This document shows, piece by piece, positions 18,159 through 24,409 of a stretch of DNA of 41,693 bases. A program made the position numbers and the translations under genes. Origin of the DNA: an uncultured Candidatus Thioglobus sp. (GTDB lineage: Bacteria; Pseudomonadota; Gammaproteobacteria; PS1; Pseudothioglobaceae); NCBI GenBank assembly GCA_905614365.1, contig CAJQSO010000039.1, positions 1 to 41,693 on the forward strand. The letters run 5' to 3'. Every line of letters starts with the position of its first letter. Positions within the stretch are counted from its first letter, which is position 1. The notes under the pieces were generated by a model. It ran no database searches. It saw only the letters and a list, made by a program, of their open reading frames with translations, and was not told the DNA's origin.

Positions 18159-18188
18159 TTTACGATACCATTATTTTTCACGTATAAT
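18159..18188 (+). promoter_or_regulatory. Promoter of cytochrome c4 gene
   Basis: TTTACG at 18159-18164 and TATAAT at 18183-18188 are separated by 18 bp. The start codon is at 18215, with GGAG at 18204-18207 as Shine-Dalgarno. This is one of the better sigma-70-like promoters in the window. Confidence 0.6.
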
Positions 18189-18214
18189 TTCCTTGAATTT
18201 TTTGGAGATTAAGA

Positions 18215-18853
18215 ATGAAAAAGACCATTATTGTTTTAGCTTGTATATTATTTGCCTCTTTAAGCAGTCCTATTATTGCTGCAGGTGATGCTGAAGCAGG
18301 TCAAGTAAAGACTGCAACTTGTATGGGTTGCCATGGTCTTGCAGGTAATAGCAACATTCCTTCTTTTCCTAAGTTAGCTGGTCAAGGCGAGGCTTACCTT
18401 ATAAAACAATTACAGCACTTTAAGTCAGGTGAAAGAAAGAATGCAATGATGAATGGTGTTGCAGGAATGCTTTCTGAGCAAGACATGTTCGATATTGCAG
18501 CTTATTATTCAATCCAAACTATAAGTGAAAACAGCGCAAATGCAGATGCTGAAACTCTTGAACTTGGACGTAAGATTTATGTTGGTGGAAAAATGGATAC
18601 TCAAACGACAGCTTGTATTGCTTGTCATGGAGCCAAAGGTTTAGGTATTCCAACTGCAGGCTTCCCTGCAATCAGTGCTCAACATGCAGAATATACTGCT
18701 TCACAACTAAAAGCATTTCGTCAATATTCCATAAATGAACAAACAGGTTCTACAGATGTTGCTAGAGCAAATGAGATGATGGTGAATGTTGCTAAAGGTT
18801 TAACGACAGTTGAAATTGAAGCCTTGTCACAATACATAGCTGGACTTCATTAA
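18215..18853 (+). CDS. Dihaem cytochrome c4
   Basis: This 212-residue periplasmic precursor has a signal peptide (1 to about 23, ending IIAAG) and two similar cytochrome c domains, with haem motifs CMGCH at about 36-40 and CIACH at about 132-136. Each half has its own methionine region (NAMMNGVAGML and NEMMVNVAKGL). Cytochromes c4 shuttle electrons to terminal oxidases, often cbb3 or caa3 types. Good Shine-Dalgarno and promoter lie upstream. It is followed within 18 bp by three very small membrane-protein genes, which look like part of the same transcript. The family call is firm. Confidence 0.93.
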   Translation: MKKTIIVLACILFASLSSPIIAAGDAEAGQVKTATCMGCHGLAGNSNIPSFPKLAGQGEAYLIKQLQHFKSGERKNAMMNGVAGMLSEQDMFDIAAYYSIQTISENSANADAETLELGRKIYVGGKMDTQTTACIACHGAKGLGIPTAGFPAISAQHAEYTASQLKAFRQYSINEQTGSTDVARANEMMVNVAKGLTTVEIEALSQYIAGLH

Positions 18854-18871
18854 ACTTGAGCTGGTGATTTT

Positions 18872-19060
18872 ATGAGAAGAAAAATTGGGATGGTAGCCCT
18901 TTCCCTATCTTTATTGTCGGTACTCTGGCTTTTGCTTGGTATGGCTAATTTTGTGCCACTTTTAATAGAGCTACCGAACGAGACAAGTATAAGAGCGCAT
19001 GCCTCACTAGCAGTAATATTTTTGTTAATAGGTTCTGCGGCTTTTTGGAATGAAGATTAA
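18872..19060 (+). CDS. Small membrane protein, 62 aa, unknown
   Basis: This short gene encodes a hydrophobic protein with two likely transmembrane segments, residues about 5-29 (GMVALSLSLLSVLWLLLGMA) and about 44-58 (ASLAVIFLLIGSAAF), joined by a short polar loop. I do not recognise the family. It begins 18 bp after cytochrome c4 and is followed by two more tiny membrane-protein genes on the same strand, so it is probably translated from the c4 transcript. A role as an accessory subunit or assembly factor for a respiratory complex is possible from context only. Confidence 0.68.
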   Translation: MRRKIGMVALSLSLLSVLWLLLGMANFVPLLIELPNETSIRAHASLAVIFLLIGSAAFWNED

Positions 19061-19081
19061 TTTTTAAAAAAGGATGTAATT

Positions 19082-19276
19082 ATGATAAAAACGTCAGATA
19101 TATGTATTTTAATGTCAGTGGGTGTTGCATTTGTAACAACAGCTTATCTATGGTTTCAAGGAATTGATGTTACTACTGGTCAAGATTTAAAACAGGAGGC
19201 ATTGTTTACTGCAACCTGGATTCCATCTATTTTAACTTTTGCTATTTATTTTAAAATAATAGCCAGGAAGGACTAA
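19082..19276 (+). CDS. Small membrane protein, 64 aa, unknown
   Basis: This encodes a 64-residue protein with two hydrophobic stretches, about 8-25 (ILMSVGVAFVTTAYLWF) and about 42-60 (LFTATWIPSILTFAIYFKII), separated by a polar loop DVTTGQDLKQEA. An AAGGAT Shine-Dalgarno lies at 19070-19074, eight bases before the ATG. It is 21 bp after the 62-aa gene and 2 bp before the 37-aa gene. I do not recognise the family. The good ribosome-binding site and conserved spacing argue that it is real. Confidence 0.68.
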   Translation: MIKTSDICILMSVGVAFVTTAYLWFQGIDVTTGQDLKQEALFTATWIPSILTFAIYFKIIARKD

Positions 19277-19278
19277 TC

Positions 19279-19392
19279 ATGGATGATTCACTAATATTCT
19301 TTACTGGGTTATTTTGCTTTGCGCTTGCTATAGTAGGAGCGGTAATGACTGTTGTAGAATTTAAACGACTAGAGTCAGAAGATAAAAAATAA
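19279..19392 (+). CDS. Very small single-span membrane protein, 37 aa, unknown
   Basis: This open reading frame encodes 37 residues: a short MDDS start, one transmembrane span (LIFFTGLFCFALAIVGAVMT) and a charged tail (EFKRLESEDKK). The Shine-Dalgarno AGGAAGGA at 19265-19272 is one of the strongest in the window and sits six bases before the ATG, which supports translation. It starts 2 bp after the 64-aa gene. The layout, one helix plus a charged cytoplasmic tail, recalls small oxidase subunits such as CcoQ or CydX, but there is no sequence match I can claim. It is the last gene before the convergent SDR. Confidence 0.62.
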   Translation: MDDSLIFFTGLFCFALAIVGAVMTVVEFKRLESEDKK

Positions 19393-19485
19393 CATATAGC
19401 TGTTAAGTCTTTTAATAAAGTACTCTAACTTAAATAATAGATTTAACAAGCAACAGTTAAATTTTAAAACGCGCAACTTTTGAGT

Positions 19486-20274
19486 TTAATCCATTCTCTC
19501 AGTGTTGCCATCTACTGTCATTATTTGACCAGAAATTCTGTGTGCTTCATTTGATATTAGGAAGCTTGCCATATTTGCTATATCTTCTTTATCTACAAAA
19601 GTCTTAAGTGAGACCATCGCCTCAAAATCTTCTTTTACTTCTTTTTCAGAAGAGTTGATTAATTTGGCTTTTGACTTAATAACACGATTAATTCTATCGC
19701 CTGAAACTGATCCTGGGCAAATTGCATTTACTCTAATATTGAATTCACCAAGTTCCATCGCGAGTGACTTTGTAATTCCAATAATAGCCCATTTACTTGC
19801 AGCATAAGGAGTTCTTAATGGAAATCCAAATAGTCCAGCTGTTGAAGATAGATTAATAATTGAACCCCCCTTATTCTTCTTTAAAAGTGGAATTGCAAAC
19901 TTAGTAAAGTAGAAGTGGCTATTTAAATTTATATCAATCGTTTGCTTCCAATCCTCGATAGTTAAATCTTCCATCGGACCAGTAGGGCCAGCAATTCCAA
20001 CGTTATTGATTAGAGCATCAATACTTGTAACTTTTTGGGAGAGAGTTTTGAAATATGACTTAACTGATTCTGGATTCCCAGCATTAACATTTTCAATAAA
20101 TATCCTTTTATTAAAAAGCGGATGCTTATGAATTTCATCAATTTTTTGTTGATTAATGTCAGATAAGTAAACTGTATGGCCTTGATCTATTAAAAAAGTA
20201 GCCATACACCAACCAAGTCCATCAGCTGAAGCTGAAATGATTATATTTTTACTAACGAAATTGCCCTGAGACAT
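19486..20274 (-). CDS. Short-chain dehydrogenase/reductase (SDR), last gene of the betaine-transport operon
   Basis: This is a 262-residue NAD(P)-dependent oxidoreductase of the classical SDR type. Visible are NNVGIAG at 90-96, Ser144 in INLSSTAG, and Tyr157 and Lys161 in TPYAASKWA, the catalytic set. The N-terminal TGxxxGxG motif is altered to ISASADGLG, with Ala15 for the first Gly. Asp39 after the second strand favours NAD over NADP. Its ATG overlaps the proV stop by one base (TAATG), so it is translationally coupled to the transporter. Its substrate is therefore likely the imported quaternary amine or a product of it, for example the 3-hydroxyl of carnitine. This is inference. Confidence 0.87.
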   Translation of the reverse strand: MSQGNFVSKNIIISASADGLGWCMATFLIDQGHTVYLSDINQQKIDEIHKHPLFNKRIFIENVNAGNPESVKSYFKTLSQKVTSIDALINNVGIAGPTGPMEDLTIEDWKQTIDINLNSHFYFTKFAIPLLKKNKGGSIINLSSTAGLFGFPLRTPYAASKWAIIGITKSLAMELGEFNIRVNAICPGSVSGDRINRVIKSKAKLINSSEKEVKEDFEAMVSLKTFVDKEDIANMASFLISNEAHRISGQIMTVDGNTERMD

Positions 20275-21308
20275 TACTTTGTTTTAGTTAGGGCTTCAGA
20301 AAGTTCATTAGATGAAATATATCCAGTAGTACTTCCAGTTTTATCAATGACTTCGATTGTGGATCTATCTTTTAATACTTTTGGAATTAATTCTTCAATA
20401 AAAGTATCCTCGTCATACTTATATGTTGAAGATGGGTTAATACTAGAGGCATCAAATTTATCAATTTTAGTCATTACAGTTTTAGCTCTTAAAACTTTTG
20501 AGCGATTAACGTCTTTAACAAATGCTTTCACATAATCATCAGCTGGATTGAGGATAATATCTTCTGGCCGACCAACCTGAACTAATCGGCCACCATTTAA
20601 TATTCCTATATGATCACCTAATTTGAGTGATTCATCCAAATCATGGGTAATAAAGACAATAGTTTTTTTGAGTTTTGACTGAAGATCAACAAGCTGAGTT
20701 TGCATTTCACTTCTAATCAATGGATCTAGAGCACTAAAAGCTTCATCCATTAGAAGGATTTGTGGATCAGTTGCAAGAGCCCTTGCAAGTCCAACTCTTT
20801 GCTGCATCCCGCCAGATAATTGCGCAGGATATTGATTTTCAAACCCTTGAAGTCCTACAGCATCAATTTGTCCCTGAGCAATCTCCTTTCTTTGGCTCTC
20901 AGGAACCTCCTGAATTTCCAGTCCATAAGCAACATTTTCAATTATTGTTTTATGGGGGAATAATCCAAATCGCTGAAAAACCATGCTCATTGTTTTTTTT
21001 CTGAACTCTAAAATTTCTTTTTCATCTAGACTTAATACATCAACATCATTTACAAGAACTTGTCCTGCAGTTGGATCAATTAATCTATTAATATGCCTAA
21101 TCAAAGTTGACTTACCTGATCCAGATAGACCCATACAAACAAAAATTTCACCTTCTTCGATAGATAATGAAACGTTATCCAAGCCAACAGTATGTCCAGT
21201 CTCTTCTAGAACTTGCTCTTTACCTGCTCCATTTTGGACCATTGATAAAACCTGGTCAGGTTGAGGACCAAATATTTTATAAATATTTTTAATTTCGATT
21301 TTTGACAT
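20274..21308 (-). CDS. proV: Glycine betaine/proline-type ABC transporter ATP-binding protein ProV
   Basis: This is the ATPase of a betaine importer. The 344 residues include the N-terminal extension IYKIFGPQPDQVLSMVQNG typical of ProV/OpuAA, Walker A GLSGSGKST at about 59-67, the signature LSGGMQQRVGLARAL, Walker B ILLMDEAFSALD and FITHDLDE with the switch histidine. After residue 270 only about 75 residues remain, enough for one shortened CBS-like segment, where E. coli ProV (about 400 aa) has two. It sits between proW (9 bp upstream) and the SDR (1-bp overlap). The reduced C-terminus may weaken osmotic or ionic gating and fit uptake for catabolism; that is inference. Confidence 0.93.
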   Translation of the reverse strand: MSKIEIKNIYKIFGPQPDQVLSMVQNGAGKEQVLEETGHTVGLDNVSLSIEEGEIFVCMGLSGSGKSTLIRHINRLIDPTAGQVLVNDVDVLSLDEKEILEFRKKTMSMVFQRFGLFPHKTIIENVAYGLEIQEVPESQRKEIAQGQIDAVGLQGFENQYPAQLSGGMQQRVGLARALATDPQILLMDEAFSALDPLIRSEMQTQLVDLQSKLKKTIVFITHDLDESLKLGDHIGILNGGRLVQVGRPEDIILNPADDYVKAFVKDVNRSKVLRAKTVMTKIDKFDASSINPSSTYKYDEDTFIEELIPKVLKDRSTIEVIDKTGSTTGYISSNELSEALTKTK

Positions 21309-21317
21309 AATAGGGGT

Positions 21318-22319
21318 TTATTCTGGTGGTTTATTTCTATCTTGTATTCTTTTACCATAAGCCTGTGTAATTCTATCTAACACAATTGCTAATAGAACAA
21401 TTGCAAGACCGGCTTCAGTAGCTTTTCCAACATTTAGCTGTTGAAGTCCAAGTAAAACTTCATCTCCAAGGCCTCGAGTTCCTATCATTGAGGCAATTAC
21501 AACCATAGCTAGTGCCATCATTGTGCATTGGTTGATTCCTTGCATAATATTAGGTAGGGCAAGAGGTAACTGTACTCCAAGTAATTTTTGTTTTGGGCTA
21601 GCCCCAAATGCTTCAGCTGCCTCGATAACTTCGGTATCAACTAGGGTAATTCCAAGATCAGTCAATCGAACTAATGGAGGAACCGCATAAATAACAGTTG
21701 CAATAATTGCTGGAACTGCACCTAAACCAAACAGCATAATTCCTGGGATTAGGTAACAGAAGCTTGGGATTGTTTGCATTAGATCAAGAACTGGTAATAT
21801 TGCATTTCGAACTTTATTATTTCGGGACATTGCAATACCCAATGGAATACCAATAATAATACAAATAATAATTCCAATTATCATAATAGAGGTTGTTTCT
21901 ATGGCTTTATCCCAAAACTTTGGATGCAGGAAGCCTATAAAAAATGTACAAAAACCAACAAAAACGGTGGTTCCTATTTTTCTGCCACTTGAAAAGAAAA
22001 CAACTGCAACAACGAGTGCAATAACTACTGGCCAAGGTAAAACGATTAAGAATTTCTTAAGAGAGAGAATTGCACCAAGAAGAAAATCGTTAATTACTTC
22101 AAAGTAAATTCCATATTTTTCATTAAAGACTTTAAAGCCGTCATTAATCCACTTCATTAGAGGTATATCTAGCCATTTAGGCCAATCATAGAGCCAACTT
22201 AAATCAGTAAAAAGCTCCATAACACTATCAGGCTTTCTTTTTGATGAGTTATAACTTATGACTAATAGCCATACAAAGAATATTGGGAAAGTAAAGTATG
22301 TGAGAATTTTTCTTATCAT
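21318..22319 (-). CDS. proW: Glycine betaine/proline-type ABC transporter permease ProW
   Basis: This is the membrane subunit of the betaine importer, with an N-terminal hydrophobic region and then a standard binding-protein-dependent permease domain. It contains IIIGIPLGIAMSRN, a GLGAVPAIIATVIYAVPPLVRLT block, and the EAAEAFGASPKQKLLGVQLPLALP coupling-helix motif (EAA loop). I place the start at the ATG at 22319 (333 aa). An upstream in-frame TTG at 22349 lies in the loop of the proX-proW hairpin and is unlikely. No clear Shine-Dalgarno is visible. The gene lies 58 bp after proX and 9 bp before proV. Confidence 0.92.
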   Translation of the reverse strand: MIRKILTYFTFPIFFVWLLVISYNSSKRKPDSVMELFTDLSWLYDWPKWLDIPLMKWINDGFKVFNEKYGIYFEVINDFLLGAILSLKKFLIVLPWPVVIALVVAVVFFSSGRKIGTTVFVGFCTFFIGFLHPKFWDKAIETTSIMIIGIIICIIIGIPLGIAMSRNNKVRNAILPVLDLMQTIPSFCYLIPGIMLFGLGAVPAIIATVIYAVPPLVRLTDLGITLVDTEVIEAAEAFGASPKQKLLGVQLPLALPNIMQGINQCTMMALAMVVIASMIGTRGLGDEVLLGLQQLNVGKATEAGLAIVLLAIVLDRITQAYGKRIQDRNKPPE

Positions 22320-22332
22320 AATGATTTTGATG

Positions 22333-22363
22333 AAAAAAAGAGCCCACAAGTGAGCTCTTTTTT
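22333..22363 (-). terminator. Intra-operon hairpin with T tract between proX and proW (attenuator/terminator)
   Basis: Reading the minus strand, proX is followed after 15 bases by AAAAAAGAGC (22363-22354), a short loop region, then GCTCTTTTTT (22343-22334). The 10-bp arms are perfect, can be extended by a CAC/GTG pairing near the loop, and end in a T run. This is a rho-independent terminator shape inside the operon. Partial read-through would give more binding protein than permease and ATPase, as is common for periplasmic-binding-protein transporters. Confidence 0.75.
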
Positions 22364-22377
22364 ATATTAAGATTAAC

Positions 22378-23394
22378 TTATAGAGCTCCAGATACTTTAG
22401 CAGCAACGTCTGCTGGTACCCAAGATTTCCATGAATCATCATTCGCTAAATACTCCATTGCAGTTAGCTCCATATCACCATCTGACTCATCTTCATAGAA
22501 TGCAAGTAGTCTGTTAACTTGCGCAGTTGGTATGCTATAAGCCTCTAAAAATTCAGTCTCTGCAGGATGAGCATCGGCCCATGAAGAAAGAACTGACTTG
22601 TCTAGTGACATATCTCTGTACTCAACTCCACAAGTTGGTACCCATGCATCCTCACCATTGGCTTTGATGTCTTCAACGACAACTTGCATAGATGCCCAGC
22701 ACTCTGCGTTAAATGGTGGCTCAGCTAATCTAACTAGATCAACTTTACCCATGAGACCAGTTGGCGCCCAATAGTAAGTAAAGATTGGCTGCTTTTTGGC
22801 AAACGCACCTGCGATTGCTGCATCAAGTGCACCACCTGAACCTGGATCAAAGTTAGTATAGTATTTATCTAATCCATAAGCTTTTTGTTTAACCAGGTTA
22901 ATTGTGTAGCAAGTCCAGCCACCAATACAACTAGTCATTCTTCCCATTGATGGGTTCTCAGGATCACTAAATAAGGCAGCAATTTCTGGCCTATTCATAT
23001 CTAGAACATTTGTAAGATTGTACTTATCAGCAGTTGTTTTATCAACATAGAATGCTTGCTGAGAGTCAGGAGTATTTACTCCTAGATTTCTCACAGTTCC
23101 ATCTGCTTCATGACCATTATAAGTATCTGCAATGTTGTCATACCAAAGCTCAGTAACTACATCAAGCTGTCCATCATAGTGCGCAGCCATAATAGGCGTT
23201 GTACTTCCTTTAGTTATACTAACTTCACATCCATAACCATGCTCCAAGATGAAGCCGGCAATAGCGGTATGAATATTAGCACTACTCCAGTCAAAATCAG
23301 CTAGTCTAGCTTTTCCGCAGTCTGCACTTACAATCGAAGGCATAAGACTTAAAGAAATTGCTGAGATAGCTAATACTTTATTTATTAGTTTCAT
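22378..23394 (-). CDS. proX: Glycine betaine/proline-type ABC transporter substrate-binding protein ProX
   Basis: This is the periplasmic binding protein of the importer, 338 residues, with a signal peptide (1 to about 24, ending PSIVSA) and an OpuAC-type domain. Features are KGSTTPIMAAHYDGQLDVVTELW (split by function across 61-84), CIGGWTCYTINL with paired cysteines, FDPGSGGALDAAIAGAF, FTYYWAPTGLMG and the C-terminal YLANDDSWKSWVPADVA. Trp and Tyr residues in these blocks are candidates for the aromatic box that binds quaternary ammonium groups. A strong AAGGAGA Shine-Dalgarno (23405-23399) precedes the ATG. It is the first gene of the proX-proW-proV-SDR operon. Glycine betaine, carnitine, choline or another betaine could be the ligand. 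Confidence 0.9.
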   Translation of the reverse strand: MKLINKVLAISAISLSLMPSIVSADCGKARLADFDWSSANIHTAIAGFILEHGYGCEVSITKGSTTPIMAAHYDGQLDVVTELWYDNIADTYNGHEADGTVRNLGVNTPDSQQAFYVDKTTADKYNLTNVLDMNRPEIAALFSDPENPSMGRMTSCIGGWTCYTINLVKQKAYGLDKYYTNFDPGSGGALDAAIAGAFAKKQPIFTYYWAPTGLMGKVDLVRLAEPPFNAECWASMQVVVEDIKANGEDAWVPTCGVEYRDMSLDKSVLSSWADAHPAETEFLEAYSIPTAQVNRLLAFYEDESDGDMELTAMEYLANDDSWKSWVPADVAAKVSGAL

Positions 23395-23503
23395 TTTTTC
23401 TCCTTAGGTTTTAAAACAAATCCTTATTAAATATAAGAATTGATTTTTAGTATATATAAAATTTCAGTTCAGGTTGAATTATATTAAATTAATCAACACT
23501 TTG

Positions 23504-23524
23504 TATTAATGCAAAACATTAATA
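23504..23524. repeat. Perfect inverted repeat upstream of proX
   Basis: TATTAATG (23504-23511), loop CAAAA, and CATTAATA (23517-23524) form a perfect 8-bp dyad. It lies about 110 bp upstream of the proX start and 15 bp beyond the stop of the upstream TauE/SafE gene on the same strand. There is no T tract, so an operator or a weak 3'-end hairpin are both possible. The rest of the 144-bp gap is AT-rich with no confident promoter. Confidence 0.55.
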
Positions 23525-23538
23525 TTTAAGCCATATTT

Positions 23539-24282
23539 TTAAATTAATAAAACTAGCCCTGCCGTTAAAATTAATCCTAAAATTGTCCTTCGGAAAACTT
23601 CTCCATTAAGTATATGATAAATTTTCACACCAAGCCAAGAGCCAAGGATTAAAGCTGGAAGTATCTTGAGCAGGTCATAAGCCATTTGAAGCGTGTATAG
23701 GCCAGCAATAGCAAAACTTATTACTGCCATAATGCTGGTAATAAAAATAAAAGGTTCATAGGTTCCTCGCTGCGTATTTTTCGGAAGTTTTTGGAGGCCA
23801 ACCCAGATAGTTGGGAGAAGTCCACCAAGAGCTGCAAAGCCACCCATAAATCCACTGATTAAGCCAATAAAACTGTCAATTGACTTACGTGTATTTACCT
23901 TAATCGAAAAGTTCTTACTTATAAGCATTATTAGCGCATAAAAAACTAAAAATACTCCTATCGATACTTTGAATATTTTAGGATCAGTAAGTTTTAGTAG
24001 AAGCATTCCAAGAGGTATACCAATAATACCAAATATAATAAATGGCCTAAGTTTTGAAAAATCAAGAGTTTTTCTTAATTTATACATCGGCGCGCCTGAA
24101 ATTAGCAAGCAAGTAATAATGTTTAAAGGAATAGCGTGTGCAGGATCCAAAATATGCAACCAAAAAGCATTAAGAACAAGTCCAGAACCAAATCCCATAG
24201 CACCTTGAATAAATGCCGCGGTAAATGCCCCTAGTAATAAAATTAATAAATAGATAGACGGATCAAAGTCAGAAATGATCAT
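23539..24282 (-). CDS. Second TauE/SafE family membrane protein
   Basis: This 247-residue integral membrane protein belongs to the TauE/SafE (DUF81) family: LLLGAFTAAFIQGAMGFGSGLVLN near the N-terminus and GLISGFMGGFAALGGLLPTIW in the second half are the paired glycine-rich blocks. I choose the ATG at 24282 (MIISDFDPS). A longer frame reaches a TTG at 24348, but that adds a polar, unusual 22-residue tail and would overlap the betA-side promoter region. It is upstream of proX on the same strand, 144 bp apart, and divergent from the GMC oxidoreductase. It differs clearly from the paralogue at 7661-8446. Substrate unknown; an anion produced by betaine catabolism is possible. Confidence 0.78.
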   Translation of the reverse strand: MIISDFDPSIYLLILLLGAFTAAFIQGAMGFGSGLVLNAFWLHILDPAHAIPLNIITCLLISGAPMYKLRKTLDFSKLRPFIIFGIIGIPLGMLLLKLTDPKIFKVSIGVFLVFYALIMLISKNFSIKVNTRKSIDSFIGLISGFMGGFAALGGLLPTIWVGLQKLPKNTQRGTYEPFIFITSIMAVISFAIAGLYTLQMAYDLLKILPALILGSWLGVKIYHILNGEVFRRTILGLILTAGLVLLI

Positions 24283-24409
24283 AATAGGATTAGTCAAAAT
24301 TGTAAATTGAAGTATATAGATTATTTTGTTATTTTTATTTGATTTCAATATAATGATGACGTTTAATATTTCTATTTTTCTAGCTGTATGAATTCTTTAT
24401 TTTTCTATT

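Noticed and set aside
19393-19485. Possible terminator between the 37-aa gene and the convergent SDR
   Set aside because: Only imperfect AT-rich pairings (around 19457-19489) are visible, with no convincing stem or T tract.
20762-21264. Plus-strand frames of 80 and 93 codons across proV
   Set aside because: They are antisense to the ATPase motifs of proV, which are clearly the coding frame.
22320-22349. Longer proW start at the TTG at 22349
   Set aside because: It would lie in the loop of the proX-proW hairpin, lacks a Shine-Dalgarno, and an ATG at 22319 gives a normal-length permease.
24283-24348. Longer N-terminus of the second TauE/SafE protein from a TTG at 24348
   Set aside because: The extra 22 residues are polar at the start and atypical for the family; the ATG at 24282 begins just before the first membrane helix.
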